DNA of 64,000 bases from Axinella damicornis. Taxonomy: Eukaryota; Porifera; Demospongiae; Axinellida; Axinellidae. The stretch lies in the NCBI GenBank assembly GCA_963931865.1, contig OZ007516.1, positions 4,933,897 to 4,997,896 of the forward strand, written 5' to 3'. Positions 11,066-22,850 of the stretch are shown here, piece after piece. Position 1 is the first letter of the stretch; each line of letters opens with the position of its first letter. A program made the position numbers and the translations under genes. The notes beneath the pieces are model-generated. The model did not search any database. It was not told the origin of the DNA and saw nothing but the letters and a program-made list of their open reading frames with translations.

Positions 11066-11639
11066 TAAAGTACTACGCAGACTGGGGTTTGCTGCAACAA
11101 CAATATAAACCCTAGCTCTATGGAGAACTGCTCCGACTTTTCCAATATTTGCGATGGCATATTTCTCTTCAACGGCGGTGGCGGATGTGGGCGTGGCCAT
11201 AAAATGACGTAATAAAATGGTCACGTCTAATTATGTTCTTGAAGTATGAGGTTCATGGTGTACAGCTAATGTGTCACCTCAAAGTACAGTGGTCATGCCT
11301 TACTACACCATGTTTGCATCTCAGTGCCCCCTCCACTGTGGAATGGGCAACTGCAAAGCATCATGGTTGGTTTGGTCACCTCAGTTCAGCTCATATAGTC
11401 ATGGAATGCATCTGCTGATCATGTGTTATTGCGGTACTCACAACTCACAACTGCAGGCAAGTCATGGGATGACAAATGTATTGTTATTTCAACAATGTAG
11501 TTTCCACAGTGATATATATATAATTATGTTAAGTGCATGCTGAGTTCACTCTAATAGTCACCATACTAGTGGATAGGCTAGAGAGTGGATTATTTGTCAG
11601 TAGCTAAATTCTTTTCTGCTCTTCATAGAACTCCCTGTA

Positions 11640-11727
11640 ATGACTGACTTCCTGTGGTTGGCAGCTGGACTGTTGGTCTTCATTTCCCTGTCTGCAGTCC
11701 ATCCACCTATTGCAGATGTCCCTTCAG
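11640..11727 (+). CDS. Gene A exon 1: signal peptide
   Basis: ATG at 11640 lies 11 bp after an acceptor (TTCATAG, ending 11628). It encodes MTDFLWLAAGLLVFISLSAV then HPPIADVPS: short N-region, a 15-residue hydrophobic core and a small-residue cleavage zone, a classic secretory signal. It ends in phase 1 before donor GTAGTT. Gene B has the same 88-nt exon with 27 of 29 residues identical, so selection or recent duplication preserves it. Confidence 0.7.
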
Positions 11728-12297
11728 GTAGTTATCTGTGAATGGTGTTCATCAGCTTCATCTGCCATGAGAATATATAGTTCATTGTATGTATACTGTT
11801 ATATACAGATGTGTACCGTTCAGAAACCTTGCAAGCAGCATATATACCAGTCTAAATCTGCTGGTGTGTAGTAAACAATAGTATTAGCTGTATACTCAGA
11901 AGCCTCGCGTTGTACAATACGGAGTGTTGGAGTGTGCACATGCATTGAGCTGTCTCCAGAAATGTACTTGTGTTTGATGATGTCTGCGTCTCCGAATACC
12001 AAGACACATGGCGTACTTACAATGCTGTCACCGTGGCATCATCGTCCACTGCAGCCGTTCCGCAAGCTGCTGCACAACAATACGTGGATATGATACTAAC
12101 TTCTTTTATAAGTGTACCCCAGAAGTTACATATGTATATAGATATATATAATACAAACGCTACCTCAGTATCAGACTACCATCCTCAAGATTAGTTGCCT
12201 CTCTACGCTTGGCAATTTTGCTTCTTCTGGGTGCATAATTATTACTGAATTGCTAAATATTAGGCTAACTTGGCTTTTATGTTTATTTCTGGTGAAG

Positions 12298-12389
12298 GTA
12301 TCAAGCTGCAGGAGTGTGATCGAGGGACAGTGTGGGATGGGGTGGAAAAAAGGGAGTCTTTTCTCACACTACCCACCCAGGATGCACAA
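12298..12389 (+). CDS. Gene A exon 2
   Basis: Acceptor TGAAG (12293-12297), donor GTGAGT after 12389, phases 1 to 0. Encodes GIKLQECDRGTVWDGVEKRE then SFLTLPTQDAQ. The gene B copy (54146-54237) is 92 nt as well, with three changes (IE, LM, PA for IK, LT, PT). No known domain recognised. Reading on past the donor meets a stop at once (GTG AGT TGA). Confidence 0.65.
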
Positions 12390-12740
12390 GTGAGTTGAGA
12401 CATTCATTTGGCACCATATATAGTGCACTGTATACAAGTCAGTCATTGTGCAAGTCAGTTGTATAGCAGTCTATCGTTGCTCGTAGTAACATGGTATACA
12501 GAAGTTGCTCAGAAATCAACCCTGCACTGCATGATTAGTTGCCTAGCTTCCTTCTCAGCATTTAGTAAGCTAACTGTATACACCAAAATCAAGTTCCACA
12601 CTTAATTCATTCCCATTGATTCAAATCCCTCCAACACCTGGTTAAATCCCCTGAGCTCTGTGATGTAGTTTCTTTGATGCACCCTAGCACACAAGGTGAC
12701 ACAATTAGTTTCTAGCAAGTTACATAGCAACCACCTACCC

Positions 12741-13708
12741 TATTTATGCTAATAAAATGGTACATCTAATTTAGCGGTAGAAATTCAATTCCTGGAATTT
12801 CCACTAATCCAATTAAGCGGTGGCTCAGGACACTAATTATTTTCGTAGATTCCAATATTCCAGGAAATGGACACTCACTGCCGTGCCACACGCTGCATTG
12901 CATTTCGGCGCTGCATTTGGCTATAGTAATTCCAAGAAATGGGCATTATCAACCACGGCGCCACTGAATTTCGAGAGAACTCGTTTGTGACCAAGGACTG
13001 CTGTATTCCAGGAAATAGGCATCAACTGCGATGCCACGGCCAGAATGTACCGATACCAGGAAATGTTCTTCTCCAAACAACGTGAGTTCCAACTTCCAAG
13101 TACACATTTACAAAATACGCTATTCATAGTCATAGTCAGTCTGGCCGTGGCATGGCAGTTGATGCCTATTTCCTGGAATACAGCAGTCCTTGGTCACAAA
13201 CGAGTTCTCTCGAAATTCAGCACATGGGCCGTGGTTGATGATGCCCATTTCTTGGAATTACTATAGCCGCCGCCGAAATGCAGCGTGTGGCATGGCAGTG
13301 AGTGTCCATTTCCTGGAATATTGTACATGTAGTCACAACAGTCACAAACGCCGAATGCCAGCGCGTAGCAGTGGCAGTTGATGTCCATGTTCCTGGAATA
13401 ACAGTCACAAACGCTCGAAATGCAGCGCATTGCAATGATGGCATGGCAGTAGACGCCCAGTTCCTGGAATAGTGCAGCTACAACAGTCACAAACGCTCGA
13501 AATGCAGTAAGTGGGATGGCAGTTCGATGCCCATTTCCTGGAATAACAAACGATTTCTCTCCAAACGCAGTGCGACAATTTCTATCTATTACAACAATTT
13601 CTATCTATTACAACAATTTCTATCTATTACAACGGTTCATCCAATCTCTATGATTCCAATCCTACAGTAATCATTATTTGTTTTTATACCGTTTTATTAG
13701 CATAAATA
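12741..13708. mobile_element. TIR element filled with TTCC(A/T)GGAA palindromes
   Basis: Ends TATTTATGCTAATAAAA(T)GGTA and its complement near 13687-13708. Inside are two inverted halves (for example 12988-13043 against 13140-13197) built from units of about 70 bp, most carrying TTCCAGGAA or TTCCTGGAA, and short 'ATTTCTATCTATTACAACA' tandem repeats at 13570-13640. An inverted relative lies at 41097-41766. No transposase seen. Confidence 0.7.
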
Positions 13709-14025
13709 CAGTAATTCTCCTATTAATTTCTGCATTTTGCCGTCTATGAGCATTGCATGTCCTCTCGCCGCCTCCGGTGGCTCGATGCGCCCTTAATTGG
13801 TTGTACTATTGAGAAAGGCCCCAGAAATCTATTTGGAGTTTCTCCACCCAGCCTTTAAATTTGTTTCGTTCTTTAAAACCTTACAGCCACAAGCCTTGTG
13901 AGAAAAGTATAGCTATCCCCTCAACAATGTGAATTGCACCCTAATGTCACAATGACTGTAGATGTGAAATGGATACGTATCTGATTGCAGCAGCTTACAA
14001 GAATATGTGACTCTCTGCACTCTAG

Positions 14026-14191
14026 CCCATGGTGAAGTACATGTGGGCAAACAGGAAGGAAGGTTACTGCAGGAAGAAATCACGTCATGTGCAAGCACGA
14101 CGGCGAATGGTGTGGTCAAGGAGTACTGCCATGGTCATCATTCTCCTCCTACTCCTGTCAGGAGACGTTGAGATCAACCCTGGACCAACTG
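14026..14191 (+). CDS. Gene A exon 3: hydrophobic stretch and 2A ribosome-skipping motif
   Basis: Acceptor CTCTGCACTCTAG (ending 14025), donor GTTTGT after 14191, phases 0 to 1. After CCC the exon reads MVKYMWANRKEGYC..., a basic segment, MVWSRSTAMVIILLLLLS, then GDVEINPGP (14161-14187). D(V/I)ExNPGP is the strict 2A consensus; skipping occurs between the last Gly and Pro. A leucine-rich run directly before 2A is what is reported for the 2A-like signal sequences of sea urchin NLR proteins and for some APE-type non-LTR retrotransposons. The internal ATG at 14029 could also serve as an alternative start. Paired with 55078-55255. Confidence 0.75.
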
Positions 14192-14393
14192 GTTTGTTGT
14201 AGCTAATAGGACAACTGACTTCGCCATTGCTATTGCCAGCCAACCTATTGTGTGTACTATAGCTAGCTAACATTGGAATGAAGCGACCATGGCCTGTTGG
14301 TAGAACCAAATGGCCAATAGTGTATCCACCATGAAGTGACCTCAATCAGACCTTCACACTTTGTGCGAGGTGGTCTCACTCCGCCATCTAAAT

Positions 14394-14535
14394 TCCACGG
14401 CCCCACTCAGGGGCGGTGGAGCAGGGGCGGCAGGGGGGGGGGGGGCATTTGCCCCCTCAATGTAGATGAAGGGGGGGTTTTGCCCCCCCAAACAGTTAGC
14501 TAATGGCCCATCGGCTACCATCATAGGCGGCAGAA

Positions 14536-14569
<34 letters not shown>

Positions 14570-15018
14570 TAACTGTGCACGAGCGGGGGCTAAGCCCCTC
14601 CATGTAAAGCAGAAATCAGTATAAGCCAATAGCTAGTTGCTTACTGCTTGGCTCCTTGTAGCTTCAGAAAGTTTATTCCGGGACATCGTCAAGAGAGAAA
14701 AGGGTTATTTTGTATCGTGAGAAATGGGTTATTCCTATATAAACTGTACTGAAGCACGCGTGTGATCACGATGCAGTATCCATACAGGCCCAAGGTACAA
14801 GGTGGGCCCAGAAGAAAACTCTGACCTGACTGATCTCCCAGGGACGAAGGTGCCACGAGAGCCCATCCTGGTAACTGAAAAATGAAGACGAAAAAAATTT
14901 CCGCGCTTTGCGCGGACTCATCTGCACTACACACCTCTGTGCCACTGCCGAAGGCAGTGTGCAATTGTGCTATTAGCCCCCCCATTCTCATACTGCTTCC
15001 ACCGCCACTGCCACTGTA
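14394..15018 (-). mobile_element. hAT-like 5-bp-TSD family copy with G-rich interior
   Basis: Right part (14840-15014) reads in reverse as the left end of the 49794-50415 element: CAGTGGCGG..., 'CTGCCTTCGGCAGTG', 'GAGTCCGCGC', A/T run, 'GGGCTCTCGTGGCACCTTCG'. Left part holds runs of 13 and 29 G (14437-14449, 14538-14566) beside 'GGGGCGG(C/T)' motifs. Exact left boundary uncertain. Confidence 0.55.
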
Positions 15019-15103
15019 CACTGCCTTCAGCAGCAGCAAAGCACTATTACTCCCTAACCACCCTCAATGTGCCCCTGTTATTCACGTGTAGCTACTGTGT
15101 AGT

Positions 15104-15554
15104 TAGCCTCGTTCCCAGGCCGTTTTGGGAGGGAGAAACGGCCTGGCAACTTCCATGAGTTCAAACTGATACTTCCGCTGCCGGAGAGTTGGAAGACCCA
15201 ATCAGATTTCAGATCGTTGTCACATGACAACAGTAAACCGAATTGCATCATGCGTTGAAACAGCGCAGTCACGCCCATTAATCACAATAGTTGATCGCTC
15301 GAACGTGCTAGTGTAGGTGCTCTGCACGGCGACTTTTGTTCGTTCGTCTTCTGCTTGCCTTCTGTCACAGAACCTGCGCAAACAGTTGCTTCCACGAGCA
15401 GGAAAGGACCATTCTCAGTTGGTGAAAGTATCACGTGGACTTAACTGCATGAATGAGGTACGTAATTGCCGTGATGTTACGTCCGTAAACAGTTTGAACT
15501 CGTGGAAGTTGCCAGGCCGTTTCTCCCTCCCAAAACGGCCTGGGAACGAGGCTA
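15104..15554. mobile_element. Foldback element, TAGCCTCG family, 9-bp target duplication
   Basis: TAGCCTCGTTCCCAGGCCG at left and its complement at right, arms of about 65 bp including 'GGCCTGGCAACTTCCA(C)GAGTT'. Flanks CTGTGTAGT (15095-15103) and CTGTATAGT (15555-15563) match in 8 of 9 positions. No ORF of transposase type. Confidence 0.85.
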
Positions 15555-15559
15555 CTGTA

Positions 15560-15720
15560 TAGTGGGAAATTTTGGTGGCCATTAAATTTGGCGAAGGGCC
15601 TGAAATGGCTTGGTATAAAGTTTGGCGAATTTATGATTGACAGAAAAAGTATGACGTAACTATTTGCAACGTGACTTCACGGTCGAGATCGAGAAGCCCC
15701 GGTCCTAGGACGAAGACGTA
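15560..15720 (+). repeat. Repeat shared with 35565-35720
   Basis: 'AAATTTGGCGAA', 'AGAAAAAGTATGAC' and 'GGA(C/T)GAAGACGTACGAA' blocks recur in order at 35580-35730. The plus-strand frame here (Ser/Arg-rich, 95 codons from 15671) is not kept in the other copy. Confidence 0.5.
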
Positions 15721-16690
15721 CGAAACGGAGAGCATCATTCCTAAGATATATAGTCGTTTACCTCTGAATTCCCCAGAAATACTGTCGTTGTCATCACCTG
15801 GACCGCTTTTACCCGAAGGAATTGATTGGCAAAGACAGCTGTATCTCAGGACCCACAATAATTATGTACTAGTGCATACGTGGTTGACCACACAGAGATG
15901 CCTCGCGGGAAGCTTTGATACAATTTGGCATGCAGTTTCAGAACATAACCACGAGTGATAGCGAGTCTGTGAACGGCGAACGTCAACTTCATTCTGCCTG
16001 CCAAGTCTCTTGCGGTCAGCCGCTCTGGCAGTCTCCCTCCTCGCCTCATCAGTTCTCCCTCGATGTCGCTGCACTCTTTGCCTCGTCAATCATCGTCTCC
16101 TGTCAGAAACCGACTCATCCATTTTGTACAGGACAAAGGTTGCGCGTGCGGGTTGTATGCGCGCGCGCGTGGGCCGGGGTCCAACGTGTCATTTACGTGC
16201 GGGGCCACTTCAAATGCGTTACAGACAAATATATATATATAGTCGCACTAGCTGAGATTCGACCTCCACACTGCACGATTAGTTGCCTCGCTTCCCGCTC
16301 GGCAATAAATACCAGACTTCCACCATTGTGTTGCTGAGGACCGGTGGATTCTACTAATACCCGTATTGCAGCACTAGAGTGTACTTGTGAGTGTCTATGC
16401 CAAAATACGATAAAATTTCACCATCCGATATTAGACACGGAGACCCTGGTCAACATTCTGTGATACTCCCTAGCTCTCAAATCAGCGACGGTGACAAAAG
16501 TGAGCCTGCAGCAGAGGGGTCATGAGGCATCCCAAGTGTATGAAAATCTCGGAGAAAGTTCCTTCAGAGAAGAAGCAGGGAACGTCGTCCGATAATACAT
16601 CAATTTCTCGGATCATACCTTTGTCCGAAATTGAACTTTGACTGACTGAAGGTCCCACCCACTTCTTGTATGAGGATGGGGGCTGTGTTA
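15721..16690. other. Gene A intron 3, no gene recognised
   Basis: Contains overlapping ORFs on both strands around 15850-16340 with no domain; a (GC)n-rich stretch at 16160-16180. I see nothing I can name. Confidence 0.3.
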
Positions 16691-16699
16691 TAATATATA

Positions 16700-17345
16700 A
16701 GTATCACCATTGTACAAAGCTATACTGGAAAATACCACGAGTTTATTGCTGTAGTATTGTTATGAGTGCGAAGCACGAGTAACAATGCCGAAGGTGACAA
16801 ACGGACTAGTGATATGTTTCCGGTATAGCTTGGTACTGTGGTGATACTGATTTCAAACCTGGAATTTCATTGCACGTCCCTCTACCAATGAACGTAGCGA
16901 ATGCGCGTTACCATAGCTTGCTTGGCGACAATATTTTCATTTCAGTGGTTGTCAACCATTTGCGTTAGTATGGCAAGCTATAAACGCTTGGGCGAGAAGG
17001 CCTGCATACCAAGCCCAAGGCGGAGCCACACCGATAACTGCCAGTTGTACGGTCGGTCCATGCCAATAACTGGCAGTTGTTTCAAACGGGATGCCCGAGT
17101 ATACGAACGAGTTCAACCTCGACTTCCGGAAGTATCGAGATGTAAGTCAGCCCTCTTCAGGAGCCCAAAAGGTAGTCAGTACCAGCTAGTCTCTGACATG
17201 AAACTATCACAGATTTGCTGTAGCGCATGTGACGTAATTACTGTACATAATACGGATTTTTCACGTGACCTACAGTACAAAATAGCGGGATTTTATCAAC
17301 TGCTCTTGCGTACCTGGCTTTCCCATTGACTGCTGTACATTATTT
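16700..17345 (+). repeat. 650-bp dispersed repeat, inverted copy at 26870-27545
   Basis: Near-identical blocks in opposite orientation: 'CTTGGGCGAGAAGGCCTGC', 'CAAGCCCAAGGCGGAGCCAC', 'GAGGAGCCCAAAAGGTAGTC'-type segment, and an outer inverted motif GTATCACCA...AAGCTATAC / GTATAGCTTGGTACT..GGTGATAC (16700-16850). Likely a nonautonomous transposon; it carries no recognisable ORF. Confidence 0.75.
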
Positions 17346-18185
17346 TAATGTAGGTGTATGATAATGTCAGATTATTACATTTCAGTCACAAGGGTTATTG
17401 CCGTGCATGTGCATAACGAATAATCTTGATGATGGCAGTCTGTTACTGGACAGCATTTGAGGTTTAGTGTTAGAGTGATAGGAGGTGATGAGGTTTCTGA
17501 ACAGCTGGTATACAGCGGCAATATGTGGTATCAGCTACAAGTGTAACCCAGCAATGTGAAGAGGCACCTAGCTACATCTGTTTAGTAGGAAGTTGGTTGC
17601 TGGTTCATACATGTACATGCATCTTGCAACTTGTGATGTCACTTCCAGTAATGTCTTGGGACTTAAGGTTCTGCATCAGCAAAAAGGGCTGCAGGGGGAG
17701 GTAGATGGGCAGCACTAGGCTACGATGGCTGCTGAGCTTGGTTAGCACTGGATGAGCTATTTCCTTGACTCACGAAGGTGCACGCACAGAATGGTTACAA
17801 TGGCACTTGAATGTGTGAAGTCAGGAGCTCCCATGTAAACTGGAAACACGATTTCCATATGCTTAAAGTGACCTCCAAGAGAAAGAACTCAGCCGTTAAA
17901 CATATGGAATGTCATTGCTGTTCTTCAAATGCTTAATGCAGTTGAACTGCGTATCACAGAGTCGGTAGACTCTGTCACAGAGTCGGTAGACTCTGTATGT
18001 AGGGATACGACGTACACGCAATATATGCTAATACATAAGAATCTCTCCAAATCTCAGAAACGGTACACTTATAAGCCTTTATAACCACATACCGTTCATC
18101 TTCGAGTGTTTTCATGACCAACAAGACTCCTCGCGTCGCGAAAAACCGTCGCGAAAGTACCGCACCAGGTACTCGCAAAACGGGC
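17346..18185. other. Gene A intron 3, nothing coding
   Basis: Includes a direct repeat of 'CACAGAGTCGGTAGACTCTGT' units at 17955-17997 and a segment at 17640-17700 similar to 63261-63340. Confidence 0.4.
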
Positions 18186-18189
18186 AAAT

Positions 18190-18232
18190 TGTTTTTCTTT
18201 CTTCTTTCTTTCTTTCTTTCTTCTTTCTTTCA
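18190..18232. repeat. (TTTC)n microsatellite
   Basis: About ten CTTT/TTCT units. Confidence 0.9.
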
Positions 18233-18837
18233 GACGGGCTAGCTCAACGTCGCCTCAATCCCTCATGATGGTTTTCGCACGAAACAGCAACATTTTACAC
18301 CGAGCAGTGCACCAGCCCATCGCTTTTTCGGAACCTCCAAGTCTTCACCAGGCGGCTGCAGCTGCCCACTCAATAACTATGGCTTCTTTAGTCACGCCAT
18401 TTTCTCGTTTGTACGCATGCGCGATCACTTAGCAACGAAGGTAATTATTACTCAAGATCGCTGAATTAGAAGTGTCTTGCGCCGTTGTGTTTACATAATT
18501 TCGTACTTCGAGGTAAATTCTGTGCGTATAATTTATGTATGTTACTACCTACTGTGTTCTGTGAGAGGGCTAAAGACTCAACAATATAAATCTTGCTACT
18601 TCTGGTATAGCTAATATTATGGTCTTCAGACAGGGATTACTGCCTTAGCTAGTATCCATCCAGAAAAGGGTTGACTTGGGTCTGATTCTTCAGCCAATGC
18701 TGGCAGTGTGAATACCGGAGTCAATATTGCCCATATACCAAAGCAAGGGCTCCTACTACCTGTGAGGACACCGACTTCTGCTCTGTGATGGCAAATTTCA
18801 GCTCAAACATGCACTGTTGCTAAAAAAAATGACATAA

Positions 18838-19112
18838 ACAAGTAATAAAAAACATTTGAAAATGTGACAGGATGTAGGGATACCAGAACGGCAAAAAGTA
18901 AGGAAACAAGGTAGGGATGATCGCACAAAACAGTGAAGTATACAATCCCCCTACATATCTTTTTTCATTATACACGTATATGGAACAAGATCTCTGTAGG
19001 GGGGTTGTATACTTCACTGTTTTGTGCGATCATCCCTACCTTGTTTCCTTACTTTTTGCCGTTCTGGTATCCCTACATCCTGTCACATTTTCAAATGTTT
19101 TTTATTACTTGT
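18838..19112. mobile_element. Long-armed foldback MITE
   Basis: Arms of about 110 bp (18838-18955 and 18995-19112) are almost exact inverted copies, from ACAAGTAATAAAAAACATTT through 'GTAGGGATACCAGAACGGCA' to 'CAATCCCCCTACA', around a loop of about 40 bp. Partial relatives at 28970-29070 and 57488-58345. ORFs of 65 codons on both strands are an effect of the symmetry. Confidence 0.9.
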
Positions 19113-19188
19113 AATATTATACGCAGTTGAAGAACAGCAATGACATTCTAAGTTTTCAAGTTCAATAGATTTACTTGGGCATTAGTTA

Positions 19189-19628
19189 TGGAGTTGTGAA
19201 TATGCTTCAGATAGGCTGTTATGTAGCTGGAGCTTCAGTTCAACAATACATGGAGCAGAATATACACAGGAGAAACCACCTGAAGATACGGCGCTGTAAC
19301 CTGTATCCTGGCATTTTCTGCTATTCACCTGTAGGTGTGCATAGTCTACACAGGAAGTAACATACCATAGAGTATGTATCAAGCGCCCACCCTCCTCTTC
19401 ACGTGAAAGTTAAGGGCCCACCCCTCACAAAAGGCTCAATAGCAACATTTCTACAGGCCGATTTGCAGTGAAGTATCAACTACAGTGTGCTTTCATTGCT
19501 GAACGTTTCTTCGTAGGTTACAGCGCCGTATCTTCAGGTGGTTTCTCCTGTGTATATTCTGCTCCATGTATTGTTGAACTGAAGCTCCAGCTGCATAACA
19601 GCCTATCTGAAGCATATTCACAACTCCA
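19189..19628. mobile_element. Foldback element with 112-bp arms
   Basis: 19189-19301 (GGAGTTGTGAATATGCTTCA...) is the inverted copy of 19516-19628. The 210-bp spacer contains 'GAGTATGTATCAAGCGCCCACC', also found at 48400-48420. Confidence 0.85.
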
Positions 19629-19669
19629 TTACTTCGTGAAGATGCGCACTCAACTTCCTTACGTGGCAA

Positions 19670-19840
19670 TCGACTTATATATTCATAAGTGATATGCACA
19701 GCTTACCACAGCGCTTGTTAATTGTTTATACAGCTGTCAATGGGTGGGTGGATGGATACTGCATGCCTAATTAGTCTGAGAAGGTGCCGTTCGGCTTGGT
19801 TCTAATGTCCCCAAACCATGGGCACTTGATATGTACTCTA
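19670..19840 (+). repeat. Dispersed repeat shared with 48310-48480
   Basis: 'CACAGCTTACC(A/G)CAGCG', 'GCTAATTAGTCTGAG', 'CCAAACCATGGGC(A/G)CTTGATA(T/C)GTACTCTACG' occur in the same order in both. Confidence 0.7.
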
Positions 19841-20058
19841 CGAAGTGAAGTGGTCCCACGAATCCACAGCAATGGTGTACAACTTTGATGATGATGGCAC
19901 CTGTGGGCCGTCCAGTCCCATATCTACAGCTAGTTCTCATGTGATAGTAATCAAGGTAAAACGGATGCCAGGGGAACAAGCTAGGGTACATAATTAAATA
20001 AACTACATGCAGTTGCTGGTATACTCAGTTGATATTGTGATCTCTGTCATTATTACAG

Positions 20059-20103
20059 ATAAGAAAAAGCTATTGAATTCAGCACATGATGAAGGCACTC
20101 AAG
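20059..20103 (+). CDS. Gene A exon 4 (45 nt)
   Basis: Acceptor ATTATTACAG, donor GTAATG, phases 1 to 1. With the preceding G it reads DKKKLLNSAHDEGTQ, a charged linker directly after the 2A exon. Gene B has a 45-nt exon at 57378-57422 with the same flanking intron sequence ('TGTGATCTCTGTCATTAT'). Confidence 0.6.
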
Positions 20104-21690
20104 GTAATGAATGTACTTGTCTCATGTGCAATCTGATGCTAACACTTACATAATGGATGCTCGGCCTCAAGACAATGCTAAACCAGGATGCCAGTACTTG
20201 TCTTTAGCTACAGCTGTTATCATAAGAGTCGGTAGACTCAATATGTAGGGATATAGAGTGGACATGCAATATATGCTAATACGAAAAAAGTTGTAGCAGC
20301 ATACTTGATAGCATTCACTCTGCACACAGTACACAATTTTGAGTTGTTCTCTACATATGCGCACATATTATGAAAAAAATGGTGTTGCAGATGAAGCCAT
20401 AGTTATCGTGTGGGCGGTTTCAGCACCTCGTGAGACTTCGAATTCGAAATTGTCAAAAAGCGATGGGGTCATGCACTGCTCAGTGTAAAATGCTGCTGCT
20501 ATTATTTGCAGAGACTAATTTTAGTGAATTAGGCATGGTACTGCTTTTAACGGTTTTTAACTTCCAGAGCTGATAGCAACTGCTGTATTACCAATTTTCA
20601 AAATCCATCCATGTAGCGTAAGCAACCGATTATTGCGCATTACCTATTGTCGCACAGCTCCAAAAGCCCTGCCCAGCCCATATTAGCCTATAACTCAAGT
20701 ATATATCACTGTAAAAACTTAATTGGTTGTTTTCACAGAGTGGTTGGTTACCTTGGGTGCAGACAAGCTGGAGACAGTGGTTTACTCAAAGGTTAGGGCA
20801 ATTGCATAAGACTACCTGCAAAGGCAACTGGCCCAGATCATCTCACTGACAATCTTGGAACATCTGCAAGGTCACTAGCTACAACTGGTTGTCATGGAAA
20901 TTTCATGCCCTTGGTTGCAGCAGAGATGTTTAGTGGCACCCCATAGTTAAGATCACACAATTAACTGTGGTTGTAAGATAATCTGGGTCAGCTCCCTCTC
21001 AGGTTGCCTTACGCAATTAGTCTCTGAACCCCACCTCCAGCTTGTCTGCAACCACTCTGTGGTTAAAACAACTGATTTGTTTTAGCAGTGATGCATGAAT
21101 CGGAGTCTATCTATGAGCAAGATCTCAGAGACATCATTCTGAAAAGTGACTTAATTTGTTGTACCAGCGACTGAGCAGTGTGGTTGCCACGTAGCGTAAA
21201 CTTGCACTTCAAAGAATGGGCTACAGTCCAATCTTACTGATTATCGCACAGCTGACGGTCTCCAACTTACGACACATGGCTGTGCTTCCGTTCACGTTAT
21301 GTAAACTTCCGAATACAATGGTAGGATGGGCACGCAACTGTCCTAACATGTACTTCGCTAAAAGAACAATTTGTTTTCGTAGTGATATAATATACTGGCA
21401 ACTGTAACATACGTACATGGAGCACCGAAATGACTGACAAGGACTTTGCTTGTACTACAAAGCAATTAAACTAATTGGTTACAGGTCGTTTTTCAGTCAC
21501 CTGGATGAGCTCTCGTAGCACTTTCACTTTTGGCTGTCAACTCAAAAACATAAAAATATCAGGAGTCGCCATGAGACATGGACAATGCTACTCAAACTAT
21601 ATACAAACTACTATATACAAACTGAAAAGTGGTACACAGAAATGCTAACGGAAATACATTTGTACAGCTCAGACAAGATTGAAGTTGCAG
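20104..21690. other. Gene A intron 4, left part
   Basis: No gene seen. 20430-20500 is similar to 62015-62090 ('AAGCGATGGGGTCATGCAC' / 'AAGCGATTGGTTCATGCAC'), i.e. shared with the same intron of gene B. 20750-21070 has inverted similarity to itself around 'CAGAGTGGTTGGTTACC' / 'GCAACCACTCTGTGGTTA'. Confidence 0.4.
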
Positions 21691-21692
21691 TT

Positions 21693-22850
21693 CTAATCTG
21701 GATGTGTTTCAAACAACACACTAGCTAACTGCAATCTTCTAGGATGTAACTCGGCAAACAGGGTAACAACAGTTTCAAGATCGACTGCCTGTTGATAGTG
21801 GATGTGCATCAATGCCAGAGAAGACAATCTGTTCTCAGTCATACTAGCTCGCATGAAGTTCCGAAGACGACGCAAGGTACTTGCACTTCTCTCGCACTCA
21901 CAGGAAGTTACTGGCAGTGTGCAAGCTATCTGTAATAAAATGTACAGGTTTGGAAATAGAAGTCTGTCACATTCTTTGATGGCTTTGGCACAAGTTGTTG
22001 CTCTCTCCTTAGCAGGTTTTAGTGTATGCACATATTTCCATCTAGTGAGCTCCTGTTGTAGTAGCTCTGGGGATGGCAAATCCTGTGCATAGACCTGCTC
22101 TGCAGCAGAGAGGTCAAATTCTTTTCCAGAACACAGAACAGAAGGAACTAACTCAAGGAGCTGGGCAGAAGTCTGGGCCAGGACTGAGAATCGTGTATCA
22201 AGTTCTGTTATGATGTGGTCGAGAAATGGTATAGCTACATTTTTCCGGAACCACTCCTCTATTGATTCGGCATCAGCATTTGGTCTGTGCCTCTGTCTAG
22301 CACAATTTCTGGGTTTGCAAGGCTCCACATTCACAGCCACCCCCATCCTCTCAGAGTGCACATACACCTTGTGGAATTCCACATCCACATTCCTTCGAAT
22401 GTCCTTGTAGAACTGTCCTTCATCAATTTGCCTATACGCTTCTACAATATCCAGGGTACTACTCTGTAGTTTCACTGTAATTCCAGCCAAATGGGAAAGA
22501 AACCAATATGCTACAAGAAATATAACAATGAATTTGAAGTCAGTCAACACACGTAGCAGTGAGGTTGCTTTGCTTTTTGACTCCATGTCCCATGTAGCAT
22601 CCTTGAAGTTGTCACTCAAGTCACTTCCATGCAATCCCAAACCAATGATTTCAAGGGCACTGACAATAAACGTGTAACATTGATAAAAGTGTTGAAATGC
22701 TGAATGCCTTTCTGCCCAGTCTGACAAAGATCAATCAAGGGTTTCCTTCTTCCCATCTCAATCACATTCTTTGTCACCACTTCCACAAGGAGCCCATTGC
22801 GCTTGGGACTTTTCAAGAAAAATAAGCATGTTGTCGAACTTTCCATCACG
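21693..22850 (-). pseudogene. hAT-family transposase, C-terminal part, frameshifted
   Basis: The minus strand encodes a ZMYM1/DUF4371-type hAT transposase. Upstream frame (22616-22849) has FFLKSPKRNGLLVEVVTKNV and MGRRKPLIDLCQT; the main frame (21693-22727) resumes WAERHSAFQHFYQ and continues to the C-terminal dimerisation region (LPVTSCECERSASTLRRLRN). The break near 22727 falls inside what is normally LCQTRWAERH, and a one-base loss explains it. The zinc finger and first catalytic Asp region are missing. Lies in gene A intron 4. Full length for this family would be about 700-900 residues. Confidence 0.85.

Noticed and set aside
14026..14191. 2A exon as part of a non-LTR retrotransposon
   Set aside because: No reverse transcriptase or endonuclease sequence follows in either copy, and both copies sit at the same place in duplicated exon-intron structures. 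Not fully excluded.
15671..15958. 95-codon Ser/Arg-rich ORF as an SR-type protein
   Set aside because: Partner sequence at 35565-35730 does not keep the frame, and no splice sites or domain support it.
18820..19130. Overlapping 65-codon ORFs on both strands
   Set aside because: Caused by the symmetry of the foldback at 18838-19112.
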